Source of the DNA: VRUE01 sp963714155
Lineage (GTDB): Bacteria > Actinomycetota > Thermoleophilia > Solirubrobacterales > 70-9
DNA length: 64,000 nucleotides
Direction of reading: 5' to 3'
NCBI GenBank assembly: GCA_963714155.1
Contig: OY970236.1
Coordinates: 2,542,001-2,606,000, forward strand
A program made the translations under genes and the position numbers. The notes under the pieces were generated by a model. It did not search any database, was not told the origin of the DNA, and was given only the letters and a program-made list of their open reading frames with translations. Below, piece by piece: positions 7,593 to 16,800 of this stretch; position 1 is the stretch's first letter, and each line of letters starts with the position of its first letter.

Positions 7593-9303
7593 CCGGCACC
7601 CCGCGCGTGGAGTCGACGATCCCTGACTGCAGGTAGTCGGTCTCGCGATAAGGAGTGCAGGCCGGAGCTCCGTACTCGTCGGTGGCCGTCGGGCCGAAGA
7701 TCATTTCGACCTCAGCAAGGACCTTGCCGGTCTTGGGATCGAAGATGAACCTGCGGCCGAATCCGCGCTCCCTGACCCAGCTGATCGCGTCTCCCCGACG
7801 TCCGGCTGCATCGGTCACATCGCGCTCGAGCCCGATGTCCGGAATTTCAGCGAGGGCGTTGAAGGCGGCCGCGCGCAGCGCCGGGCTGGCGATCGGTTCG
7901 CTGAGGATTTCCAGGAGTCTTTCGACCGTCGCACCGCCTCTGGGCGAGTTGGCAGGCGAGGGATCGACCGACGAGCTTCCGCCGCGGCGGTTTTCGACGG
8001 CGAGGCGCAGGGCTTCCGGCTCGGTTGGAAGCCGGGAGAGCCTGGACATGTAGGTGAATTCGTGGCGACCCCTGAAGGACTTGGACGCGTACTCCTTCAC
8101 CGCGCGCCCGGAGCCGTCGCGGCCCACGTCGTGTTCGTTTGGGTCGTAGGCAAAGGGTGGCGGCGAGCCCGCCTCTTCCCAGCGTTCTTGGTCGACGCTG
8201 GAGAGAAAGTCGACCCGGCCGAGGGTTTCTCGCTCGCGCGTCGTCCCGTCGGGAGCCGTCCAGACTTCCTTCAGCGTCGGAACCAGTGCGGGCATCCCGT
8301 TGCCCTCGGAGCCGAGCTGCCTATCCGTGAAATACCTCGGCTTTGCCCTCGGCCCAGATGCTGGGCCGTCCGGGTCCCAGGCTTCGAGGTGGACCTCCAT
8401 CGTCTTCGCGTAGAGGAACTGCCCAGGTGCCGGCGGCGCCTGGACCTGACCCCCATCCGCTTCAGCGGCGCCGGCGGCCTGGCGAAGATCGGCGGCGATC
8501 GCGGTTTGACTCAGAGCCTCGTCGCCACGCGGGGTGTAGGCGGACCCACCCCCCTCGCTAAGCCCGAAGGCACCAAAACCGCTGGGCAGCGCCGGGACCA
8601 GCTCGCAGGGTTCGACCGGGCCTTCAGCAACTCCCATCTTCGTGATGCTCCCCCCTTCGGGATCGCCGTCGTAGGGGACGGGCGTACCGGAGAGAACGAC
8701 GCTCTGATCGGGGCGAAACGCCTTGGGGTCCAGGTTGACGTCGGCAACCGAGTTGCGCATCTCGTCATCGGAAATTTCGCCGCGCCTGTGCTTCTCAAAG
8801 CTTTCGCGCGATGCCTTGGTGCTTGCCTTGGCGCTTCCGATCCCGATGGTGATCCCGCCGGGACCTCCCATGGTCATCTCGCCGAAAGAGCCGCCGCCTG
8901 GAGGGTGCACGACCGAGGGCGTGTAGTGGGGTTCGCGGCAGACCTTCCCGGCTGGCAGCCAGGTCACCTGGGACTTGATCCCGGCTTCCTCGAGAGCCCC
9001 TTCGAGGCCGGAGGCGTCTTCGAGGCTGTAGATCTCAATCTTGACTCCGCCGCCCGCCTGCGGTTCGACGGCGAAGGCCCTTTGGGGGTTGTCGCCGCCG
9101 GAATTGAAGACGAGCACGACGACGGCCGCTGCGAGCACGGCGACGGCGCCGAGGGCCAGCCGCGGAGCCCGCCGCCAGGCGGGGGTGGGCCTTGCGCCCT
9201 CGCTCGCGGTCGCCTGCTTGGCACCACGCTCGGCGACCGCGGCCTTGAGCTCGTCGAGCAGTCTCTGCTCGAAATTGCTGTCGCTGTCTCGGTTTTTTTT
9301 CAC
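7585..9303 (-). CDS. CU044_5270-like membrane protein, putative regulator or partner of the ECF sigma factor
   Basis: A 572-residue protein with a charged cytoplasmic N-terminus, one membrane helix (LALGAVAVLAAAVVVLVF, about residues 50-67) and a large extracytoplasmic part. This topology and the position directly after an ECF sigma gene (4-nt ATGA overlap) are typical of the actinobacterial CU044_5270 family, whose members accompany sigma factors. The N-terminus lacks the HxxxCxxC zinc anti-sigma motif, so anti-sigma activity is inference from topology and synteny. The extracytoplasmic part contains a region on the ratio of predicted values in PLTEPEAL-type sequence but no catalytic motif I recognise. 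Confidence 0.7.
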   Translation of the reverse strand: MKKNRDSDSNFEQRLLDELKAAVAERGAKQATASEGARPTPAWRRAPRLALGAVAVLAAAVVVLVFNSGGDNPQRAFAVEPQAGGGVKIEIYSLEDASGLEGALEEAGIKSQVTWLPAGKVCREPHYTPSVVHPPGGGSFGEMTMGGPGGITIGIGSAKASTKASRESFEKHRRGEISDDEMRNSVADVNLDPKAFRPDQSVVLSGTPVPYDGDPEGGSITKMGVAEGPVEPCELVPALPSGFGAFGLSEGGGSAYTPRGDEALSQTAIAADLRQAAGAAEADGGQVQAPPAPGQFLYAKTMEVHLEAWDPDGPASGPRAKPRYFTDRQLGSEGNGMPALVPTLKEVWTAPDGTTRERETLGRVDFLSSVDQERWEEAGSPPPFAYDPNEHDVGRDGSGRAVKEYASKSFRGRHEFTYMSRLSRLPTEPEALRLAVENRRGGSSSVDPSPANSPRGGATVERLLEILSEPIASPALRAAAFNALAEIPDIGLERDVTDAAGRRGDAISWVRERGFGRRFIFDPKTGKVLAEVEMIFGPTATDEYGAPACTPYRETDYLQSGIVDSTRGVPDE

Positions 9304-9956
9304 GATTCATCCACCTCGTTCGCAGTCGATCCGGTTGAGGCCGCCTCGAGCTCGGCGCGCAGCTTGCGTCGCGCCCGATGCAGGCGCACGCGAGCGGTGC
9401 CCGATCGCACGCCGACCGCAGCGGCCGCCTCGGCGACCGCGAACTCATCGAGCGCGACCAGCTCCAGCACCGCCCGCTCCGCCTCGGGAAGGCGGTCCAT
9501 TGCTTCGTAGAGGTGGCGCGACTGGGCGGCGGCGTCGATCCGTGCGTCCATCCGCGCCGCGTCCTCCTCGTCGAGCAGGGCACTGCCGCGAAACCGCTCC
9601 TCCCGCGCGCGCTCGCGACCGCGCCGGCGGCGGTCGTTGGCGACGAGGGCGCGAGCGATCCCGTAGAGCCACGCCTTCGGCGTGCCGCTTCGCGGCCGGT
9701 AACGGTGCGCCGAGTCGATCGCGGCGAGAAAGATCTCCGCGGTCAGATCGGCAGCCCGCTCACGGTCCCCGACCCGGCGGGCGACAAACCGCTGCAGGTC
9801 CTCGACATGCTCGCGGTAGAACGCCTCGAACACGTCGGGGTCGGTCCCGACCCAGGGCAGCTGCTCGGCGCCGACGCCACGAGCGCGAGCAGCGACCACG
9901 CGCAGGCTACGACTGAGCGAACTCGATGCCGTGGGCACCGCTTCCTCTGTCTCCAT
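9300..9956 (-). CDS. ECF-family RNA polymerase sigma factor
   Basis: A 218-residue sigma-70 family protein with only regions 2 and 4. Region 2 spans about residues 40-110 (FEAFYREHVEDLQRFVARRV, then DLTAEIFLAAI and AWLYGIARALVANDRRRR). Region 4 spans about 145-200, with the helix-turn-helix DEFAVAEAAAAVGVRSGTAR. It directs RNA polymerase to a dedicated promoter set. It heads a three-gene overlapping operon with a membrane protein and a secreted repeat protein, which suggests a cell-envelope signal. About 40 residues precede region 2, so a slightly later start is possible. Confidence 0.92.
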   Translation of the reverse strand: METEEAVPTASSSLSRSLRVVAARARGVGAEQLPWVGTDPDVFEAFYREHVEDLQRFVARRVGDRERAADLTAEIFLAAIDSAHRYRPRSGTPKAWLYGIARALVANDRRRRGRERAREERFRGSALLDEEDAARMDARIDAAAQSRHLYEAMDRLPEAERAVLELVALDEFAVAEAAAAVGVRSGTARVRLHRARRKLRAELEAASTGSTANEVDES

Positions 9957-10005
9957 GCCCTTTATTGGTCGCGGAGGAGGAAAGCGTTACCGGCCGCAGC
10001 CCTGA

Positions 10006-10770
10006 CTAAGCGGTCGCGGTCGCGTACCAACTGCGGGCATCGAGGGAGAACGAGCCCGCGGGCAGCTGGGCGCGAACCTCCTGTCGCACGGCGGCCTTCT
10101 GGTCGTCGTCAAGGCTATTGAGGGCCTGACCGGCGGGGCCGACGCCGAATGTGAACGGCTCCCAGAAGTCCTCGAACCCCGAGTAATGGACGCTGACCTC
10201 GAGCGCGCCACCGGCGACGTCGCGAAGTCCGGCACGCGTCAGGCGCTCAGCGATGTCGCCCTCCGTGGTACCCGCTCGCCGCTGCTCGCCCTCGACCTCG
10301 GGCTTCACGGCCTTCATCGCGCGCCAGAACAGGTGCAGCATCTTCATTCCGCCGCCGGCGATGTCCCACATGCAGACGCCGAGCTTCCCGCCCGGCCTCG
10401 TCACTCGCGCCATCTCGCGCAGGCCGGCGTCGGCGTCGTTCATGAAGGCGATCACCAGGCATGAGAGCGCGGCGTCGAACGCGTCGTCCTCCCAGGGCAG
10501 CGCCTCGGCGACGCCCTGGCGAACATCCGCGCCCGGATTGCGCTGGCTGCAGGCGGCGACGAACTGTTCCGCCGGGTCGATCGCGGCGACGCTCTGCGCC
10601 CCGACGCGATCCGCCAGCTCGGAGGTGAGGCCACCCGGCCCACAGCCAACGTCGATCACCTCCATCCCCTCCGCCACTCCCACCTCGTCCGCCAGCGCGC
10701 GGGCGAGCGGAACTGTGTAGCGGCCCATGAAGCGGTCGTAGTGCTCCGCGGGGGAGGCGAACTCGGGCAC
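10006..10770 (-). CDS. Class I SAM-dependent methyltransferase
   Basis: A 254-residue Methyltransf_11/UbiE-type enzyme. Motif I is VIDVGCGPGGLTSELADRVG (about residues 38-57), the acidic residue after strand 2 is in VAAIDPAE, and motif IV is AFDAALSCLVIAFMND. It starts at a GTG. The substrate is not evident; small-molecule methylation is likelier than RNA or protein. It lies 22 nt after the stop of nothing obviously related: the downstream-numbered RibD-C gene is on the same strand and could be transcribed ahead of it. Confidence 0.85.
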   Translation of the reverse strand: MPEFASPAEHYDRFMGRYTVPLARALADEVGVAEGMEVIDVGCGPGGLTSELADRVGAQSVAAIDPAEQFVAACSQRNPGADVRQGVAEALPWEDDAFDAALSCLVIAFMNDADAGLREMARVTRPGGKLGVCMWDIAGGGMKMLHLFWRAMKAVKPEVEGEQRRAGTTEGDIAERLTRAGLRDVAGGALEVSVHYSGFEDFWEPFTFGVGPAGQALNSLDDDQKAAVRQEVRAQLPAGSFSLDARSWYATATA

Positions 10771-10792
10771 GGCTCTGAATGCTATCTGCGCG

Positions 10793-11368
10793 TCAATGGA
10801 GGGTGGGTCGGTAAACGAGCTCTTGGGTGTTGCCGTCGAGCGTCCGCTGCTCGATCAGCTCCAGGTCGAAGTCCGCCGCGCCCGCGAAGATCGGGTCCAG
10901 TCCGGTCTGACCGGTGATCACAGGGAAGAGCGTCACCTGGACGCGGTCGACCAGACCCGCGGCCATCAGCGCTCGGTTCATCGCGAGGCTGCCGTGCGAG
11001 CGCAACGGCACCTCGGACTCCTCCTTGAGCCGGGCGACGGCGTCTACGGCGTCACCGTTCACGAGGGTCGCGTCCGGCCAGTCGAGGGGTCCTTCCAGCG
11101 TGGTCGACACCACCGTTGCCGGCAGGTTCCTCATCCGGGTGACCCACGGGTCCCGCACCTCGGACTCCTCGCTGCTCGCGGCCAGCATCCGCGCAAATGC
11201 CCGATACGTGTTGGCCCCGAGGACCATCCGCTGCTCGCCGCCGTACAAGGCATTGCGGTGGTCGAGCAGCTCGGGGCCTTGCTTGCCCCAGTAGCCGGTC
11301 CAGTTGCCGCTGGCGGCGCCGTAGCCGTCGAGACTGGAAAAGACGTCGAAGGTGTAGGTAGCGGTCAT
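10793..11368 (-). CDS. Dihydrofolate-reductase-like protein (RibD C-terminal domain family), second copy
   Basis: A 191-residue RibD-C/DHFR-fold protein. It shows the first strand YTFDVFSSLDGYGA, the helix RMVLGANTYRAFARML, and the nucleotide-loop region VPLRSHGSLAMNRALMAAGLVDRVQVTLFPVI. The usual loop Gly-Ser-Gly is replaced by HGSLAM, so cofactor contacts may differ. An AAGGAG Shine-Dalgarno lies 6 nt before the ATG. It sits 22 nt upstream of the methyltransferase on the same strand. It is one of three divergent family members between 5.6 and 12.5 kb. Confidence 0.85.
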   Translation of the reverse strand: MTATYTFDVFSSLDGYGAASGNWTGYWGKQGPELLDHRNALYGGEQRMVLGANTYRAFARMLAASSEESEVRDPWVTRMRNLPATVVSTTLEGPLDWPDATLVNGDAVDAVARLKEESEVPLRSHGSLAMNRALMAAGLVDRVQVTLFPVITGQTGLDPIFAGAADFDLELIEQRTLDGNTQELVYRPTLH

Positions 11369-11525
11369 CTCTTTCTCCTTGGTCGATTCGGCGGCGCTCG
11401 ATCTGCCGCACCTCTACCCAGACGACGAACGAGCGAAGCCGACATCGACACGTTGTGCATTTGCCACAACCGCTCCTCTATTCCGCTAGCCGGGGGCCCG
11501 CCTGCAGACCCTATGCTGCGGGCAT

Positions 11526-11966
11526 ATGACGATTCAGCGGATGGACAACGTTCTCATCGTCGTCGAGGACCTCGAGGCTGCCAAGGCGTTCTTTGTCGAG
11601 CTCGGCATGGAGCTGGAGGGCGAGACGCAGGTCGAGGGGGCCTGGGCAGGCCGCGTCGTGGGGCTCAACGACGTCCGTGCCGACATCGCCATGATGCGGA
11701 CTCCGGACGGACACGGCCGGGTGGAGCTGTCGAAGTTCCACACGCCGCCGGCGGTTAGGGCCGAGCCGGAAAATGCGCCGGCGAACGCGCTGGGCATACG
11801 CCGCATCATGTTCGCCGTCGACGACATCGACGATGTCGTTACCCGCCTGCGCAACCACGGTGCCGAGCTCGTCGATGAGATTGCGCAATACGAGGACATC
11901 TACCGGCTCTGCTTCCTGCGCGGCCCCGAGGGCATCATCATCGGACTGGCCGAACAGCTCAGCTGA
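11526..11966 (+). CDS. VOC family protein (glyoxalase-like)
   Basis: A 146-residue protein with two beta-alpha-beta-beta-beta modules. The first starts MDNVLIVVEDLEAAKAFFVELGMELEG, and the second starts at LGIRRIMFAVDDIDDVVTRL and ends FLRGPEGIIIGLAEQL. Metal-ligand positions look like those of the glyoxalase I/dioxygenase fold, with a final Glu replaced by Gly-Leu-Ala-Glu near the C-terminus. Substrate unknown. It lies divergently from one RibD-C gene and convergently with another. Confidence 0.85.
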   Translation: MTIQRMDNVLIVVEDLEAAKAFFVELGMELEGETQVEGAWAGRVVGLNDVRADIAMMRTPDGHGRVELSKFHTPPAVRAEPENAPANALGIRRIMFAVDDIDDVVTRLRNHGAELVDEIAQYEDIYRLCFLRGPEGIIIGLAEQLS

Positions 11967-12012
11967 AACTCCGTGAGATCGAGGTCGGCGCGTGACGCGG
12001 CTGGTTAACCCT

Positions 12013-12543
12013 CTAGCCGCGGCGGCGGTAGTGCAAGTACACGGTCGCGCCGAACGTGCGGGTCTCGACCAGCTCGAGGTCCACGTGCACGTCCGGCGGG
12101 AAGTACGGCGTGCCGCCACCGACCACGATCGGAATGACGAACAGCTCGAACTCGTCGATCAGCCCGCGCCGCATGCATTCCGCCGCAAGGCCGGCGCCGC
12201 CGACCGCGATCCTCCGGTCCCCGAGCGCGGCGATTTCCTCCTCGAGCGTTCCCGTGGCCAGGCGGCTGCTGCCCTCGACGCTCGTCAGCGTGGTCGAGAA
12301 CACGATCTTCTCGAGCGGACGCCAAATCTCGGCGAACTCCGCCATCACGGGGTCGGAGAACTCCTCGGTGTCCCACACGAGCATCGTCTCGTAGAGCCGT
12401 CGGCCGAGCAGCTGGGCATCGATCGCGGCAACCCGTTCGTTGTGGAACCGGTGCAGCTCCTCGCTGGGCACCGCCCAGTCAAAGCTTCCGTCGGGTCCGG
12501 CGATGTAGCCATCGGCCGACAGGCTCATGGAATAAAAGATCAC
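12013..12543 (-). CDS. Dihydrofolate-reductase-like protein (RibD C-terminal domain family), third copy
   Basis: A 176-residue RibD-C/DHFR-fold protein. It starts at GTG with MIFYSMSLSADGYIAGPDGS, followed by QLLGRRLYETMLVWD and the nucleotide-binding stretch RRIAVGGAGLAAECMRRGL (about residues 110-128). FELFVIPIVVGGGTPYFPP is the classical family end. It is closer to the YwjB/YyaP type than the other two copies, which indicates separate acquisition rather than recent tandem duplication. Confidence 0.88.
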   Translation of the reverse strand: MIFYSMSLSADGYIAGPDGSFDWAVPSEELHRFHNERVAAIDAQLLGRRLYETMLVWDTEEFSDPVMAEFAEIWRPLEKIVFSTTLTSVEGSSRLATGTLEEEIAALGDRRIAVGGAGLAAECMRRGLIDEFELFVIPIVVGGGTPYFPPDVHVDLELVETRTFGATVYLHYRRRG

Positions 12544-12553
12544 GAGGACACAG

Positions 12554-13447
12554 TTAACCGCGTCTAACCGCCGGTCGTCTCGTCGGAGCCGGTCTTGATC
12601 CCGACATAGCTTTCGTTCCGACTGCGGTCGGTGTAGTGGGTCCGACTAGTTGAGTCGTCGTCGTCCGCAGCGCCTCGGTCGGGGTGAGGCGGGCGGCGCG
12701 CGTCGCCGGGTAGAGGCCCGCGAGGGCGCCGAGCAGACAGGCGGCGAGGAGGCCGCCCGCGACCGCGGCAGGCGGCACCAGCGGGGTCAATCCTTCGTAG
12801 GCGGCGTAGGCACCGGTGGCAGCGATGCCGAGCAGGACCCCGACGACGCCGCCGGCGATCCCCAGCACGAACGACTCGCCGAGGAACTGCACGGCGATGT
12901 GGCGCCGGCGGGCACCCAGCGCTCGCCGCAACCCGACCTCCGAGCGCCGCTCCAACACCGAGATGATCATCACGTTGGCGATCCCGATCGCGCCGACCAG
13001 GAGAGCGATCGCGCCGAGCCCGAGGAAGAGCGAGGTGAAGGCGCCTTCGGCGGCGGCTTGCGCCTTGAGCGCGTCGGATGGACGGCTGACCGCGACTTCT
13101 CCAGGGTCCCAGGGGTCGGCGGCGCTCGGCAGCAACGCCGCCGTGGTGCGCACCTGCGCTTCGCCCCCGCGGGCACGGACGTAGACCATCGACGGATTGC
13201 GGTCGGTGCCGAAGAGGCGCGCCGCGATCGGGTAGCCGATCAGCGCGGCGCTGTCGAGTTCGGGGACAAGCGGCAGCGGGTCGAGGACGCCGATCACCGT
13301 GAAGAGGCGACCCGAGACGTAGACCTGGACGAGGCCATCGACGCCGTGGATGCCGAGCCGCTTCGCCGCCTTCGACCCCAGCACGATCGCGGGATAGCGT
13401 TCGGTCGCCCGGTCGACGAAGCGTCCGGAGGCGGTCGCCCCCTTCAA
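12554..13447 (-). pseudogene. MacB/FtsX-type ABC transporter permease, 5'-truncated
   Basis: The 297 visible residues are the C-terminal two thirds of a MacB-type permease. They comprise the end of the periplasmic domain (RYPAIVLGSKAAKRLGI...MVYVRARG) and three membrane helices with the diagnostic ANVMIISVLERRSEVGLRRALGARRRHI segment. They end in the family signature YPATRAARLTPTEALR. The first membrane helix and most of the periplasmic domain are missing: in frame, homology stops at a TGA at 13465-13467 with only a TTG as possible start. No partner ATPase is nearby. The break lies 65 bp from the tRNA fragment marking the island edge, so truncation by island rearrangement is likely. Confidence 0.8.
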
Positions 13448-13529
13448 GCCCTGGATCGACCTATCTCAAAGCTCATGTTGGCCTATAGCCAATTGTGAAC
13501 CCTGTTGTCTGTGCCCTAGAAACAACAAA

Positions 13530-13569
13530 AGCGGGGTAGGATTCGACCCTGCGACCTTCGGGTTATGAG
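13530..13569 (-). repeat. Partial tRNA-fMet copy, probable attL of the island
   Basis: About 40 bp match the 3' half (from the anticodon to the acceptor end) of the initiator tRNA gene at 23599-23672, in the same orientation. One indel and about two mismatches are present, and the 22-bp core around the anticodon-to-variable loop is identical. Similarity stops abruptly after the anticodon loop, as expected for an attachment-site core. The stretch 13448-13858 holds only this repeat and a short repeat of probable integrase origin; I see no gene in it. Confidence 0.8.
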
Positions 13570-13646
13570 GCTGATCTGCTGGGTCGACTGGAGTACGTGG
13601 AGCTAGGTTTCAAGCGGAATTCGCGCGATCGAACTACGTGGAGATC

Positions 13647-13689
13647 GGCTGGAATCTGTGGGACATGTTGCCCCATTTGTTGCCCCAGG
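13647..13689 (-). repeat. Short repeat near left island end, possible integrase 3' remnant
   Basis: The core CATGTTGCCCCA-NNN-GTTGCCCCAGG at 13664-13689 recurs at 23503-23528 with 23 of 26 bases equal. Both are preceded by GGCTGGAA. On the minus strand both read W-G-N-x-W-G-N-M...R-F-Q-P, and Gly/Asn-rich repeats of this kind are frequent at the extreme C-terminus of tyrosine integrases. The rest of the frame has a stop codon, so only a remnant is present. Confidence 0.45.
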
Positions 13690-13858
13690 CCGACCGCTCC
13701 GCCGCGGCGACGCTGCACTATGGCTCCCAGGATTCGCTGAGAGCGCGGATGCGCTCAACCTCGGTGGTCGACCTCGCCGTCGCAGCTCGCCGGCTCCTAG
13801 ACCTAGCCGCTGGCCAGCGTCGACTCCGCGGCCCGAGGATTCAAGTCCCAGTCGTGAG

Positions 13859-16800
13859 TCATACGGGTGACTCAAGCAGGAAGTAGCGGCTATCCGCGAC
13901 GCCCTGCGTGAAGCGCTCTACATCGAACGTCGCAGGTCGCACGTACCAGCACTGAGAGAACCGAAGCGCAGAGCAGGCCGCTGCACACGCGACAGCATGG
14001 AGCTTTGAGCCGGTGAGTCCCAACTCGAAGTCGAAGTTCCCGTGGGCGTAGTAGCGCTGGTAGTGATCGGCGATGAAGTCAAGCGTGCCCGGAAGGTCAT
14101 CCGAGGGCAGCTGGATGGTGCTCGAGGAATGGAAGTTCTTCGTCGCAACCTCCGCGGCGAGGCGGGCGAGGCGGGCGCGTGGGGTATCGGACGACGGCAC
14201 GACAATGTCGACGCGGTCATAGTCGCGCTCGTCGATCAACGACATCAGTCGCTCGTGCTTTGGGGAGGCGGCGGCGCAGAGGAGTCGCCGCCGACCGTCG
14301 TCGGCATCAGTGTTGAGCAACTTGTCGAAGGTGTAAGGACGTGCCTCACCGGTCAGGACGCCGCTGAGCTCATCGAGCAGGGCGTAGGCGTCGCCCTTCT
14401 CGTGCGCATCGAGCACCCGCGCGATGTCGTCGTTGAGCGGGTAATGGACCGCGGCGGCGGTATGGGCGACGATGACGCGCCCATCGCGTTGAAGTAGCCG
14501 TCGGACTGCATCGAAAATCATCGGCTTAGCTAGGCCCGTCACGTCAACGAGTGCGATGCCAGGGGGGAACGGCAAGCCGCCAGCGACAGCATCCCGATAC
14601 TCGACGAGCCTTAGGTCGTCCGTCGCACCCCGCGCCACCTCCTCGACCTCTGTGCCGTGTCCTTCGAGCGGGTAGGACACGAGGATTCCGTGGTCCGGGC
14701 GCAACACTTCGGAGAGCCGCTGAGTAGAAGCGAGCGTGCGCTCCTCAAAGCCACGTCCGAGTGCGATCGTTGCTATCCCGAGCTCGGGAAGCTCGTCAGC
14801 ATGCAGCTCAGTAAGCCGTGGCATTCGCTCCCGAGCAAAATCATGCACCTTCTCGCCGGCTTCTTCGGTGTCGTCCGCGAGCTCAAAGAGAGTGCGTGGC
14901 CGCGGCTTCGCTTCGTCCGTTGATCCGCGTTTCGGATCGGCCCCCGTGACTGCGTGCTGCTCAAGCTCGTTGGACTCGGTCTCTATCACCCCCGGTTCCT
15001 CGTCTTCGCTCGCCAGCGCGTCGCTGTCGCGACCAGCTCCAGAGAGGTTGCGGACCAGGATCTCGCGGGTGCGCTCCGGGTGCGAGAGCCACTCCTCAAG
15101 GTCCGAGCCGGAGAGCTCGAACCGATCACGCTGGGAGAGGCCGATGAAGTTAGAGAGGCCGAACAGCTTGCGGTAGGTAAGGACGAACTGGGTGATCGGA
15201 TTGGAGTCCCTGGTCTTCGTGCGTGGTGCGTCGGGGCCGGCATCGAGTACAAACACCCCAGCGTCCATCAACTCGCGCAGGCGGTCCAACTGTGCGCCGT
15301 GATCCCCCGAGGTGACTCGGACGTAAACACTTGAGTACTGACGCAGTCGTCCCGTCTTTCCGTCGCTGGCGGTCTGCGCAGCGGATTGCATGAGCAGCTC
15401 GTGCGACGCCTCGGCGAAGCCCAACGCAAAGTCCTTCAGCTCCCCCTTGCGTCGGTTGAGGTGATAGAGGCGACGGGAGCAATACTCCTGAAAGCAGGCG
15501 GATTGGATCTGGGGATCGACCGGGATCGTCTCGACCCGGCCTGCCCGCGAAAGGATCATCTCGTAGATCGAGATCACGTCTCCGATGTCACCGACACAGA
15601 GGGCGGCGAGCGCAGTCATGCCGTGGTAGACAGCCTTCTTCTCAGGCGCCGTCTTGGCAGCAGAACCGATGGCGCGTGCGATCTGCTCAAGTGGGATGTC
15701 GCCGACGATCTCACTCGGATCGGGCGGGGGATGCCGAGGGAACTGGCGGGCACGAGCCCGTAGTACTTCTGCGATGAACTCCTTGCCGGCGCGCCCGGCA
15801 TCCTGGCGCAGCCGTTCGTTGATCTTGGCGCCGAGGTCAAAGGTCTCGTAGTCTCGCCCGATACGGGCCTCCTCGACGAGTCCAGGCGATTTGAGCACGA
15901 GCTCAAGCGTCTGCGCCTCGGTGGTTACCTTGAATGCGCAGCGCTCGTGGTTAAACATCAGCGTCGAGATCAGGTTCCGGATCGCCTCCTCGTGCAGATG
16001 GCGCGTGGAGACGTCGTCGAGCAGGAAGTAGATGCGCGACGAGGACCACACTGGCGAGCACGAGAGCACCGTCTCTGCAAGATGCGGGAAGGCGACCGTG
16101 GGATGCGCGAGCAGGGTGTGTCTTGACTCGCCGCGCTCAAGCGAAATCTGCATCTGCTGCAAGCGCCGTTCGAGCGTGAGCTCCGAGTCGACGCCGTCGA
16201 GGTCGGCGTCGTCCGTATAGGCAGCAACAGCCTCGGCGATGGTCCGAAATGCACCTGGCGTGACGAGCGGCGCATCGGCATGTATCTCGCGCAAATGCCG
16301 CAGCGCGCGCACGGCCTCCCGTGCATATACAAGGAACAGTCGCGCGTAAGGCTCGTGCAGTTCGGCATTCGGACTCCCAAGCCGATCAAGCAGCCTGGTA
16401 CACGAGACGTACAGCCCCACATAGCCGTCCGCAGCGAGGATCTCGGAGGCGTTTCTGTCGCTTCCACCCGCCTCCTGAGTGGCGAGGCTCGCCCGTGCGT
16501 GAAGCTGGAGGGAGCGCAGCAAGATCGTCTTCCCACAGCCGCGCATACCGGTGATTACCTGTGGGCCCGCAGCCTCAAGCTGAGCCTGCCACCCGCCGGG
16601 GTCGACGAGCAGCTGAGGGACGAACCAGGCCCGCAACGTCTGTGCGTTGTACGACTCGTCGAACGATCGCAGGCCCCCCGTAGGCTCCTTCCACGGCGAG
16701 GAGGCAACGTCGAAGGCGGCGTAGATCAGCCTGATCAGGTCCTCGAATTGCGGGGTTCGCTGCATCACGCTCTCGGGTGAGAGCATCTGAGCGATCTCCT

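Noticed and set aside
13603..13886. Small open frames near the left attachment site
   Set aside because: They lack start signals and carry stops when read as integrase; treated as remnant repeats only.
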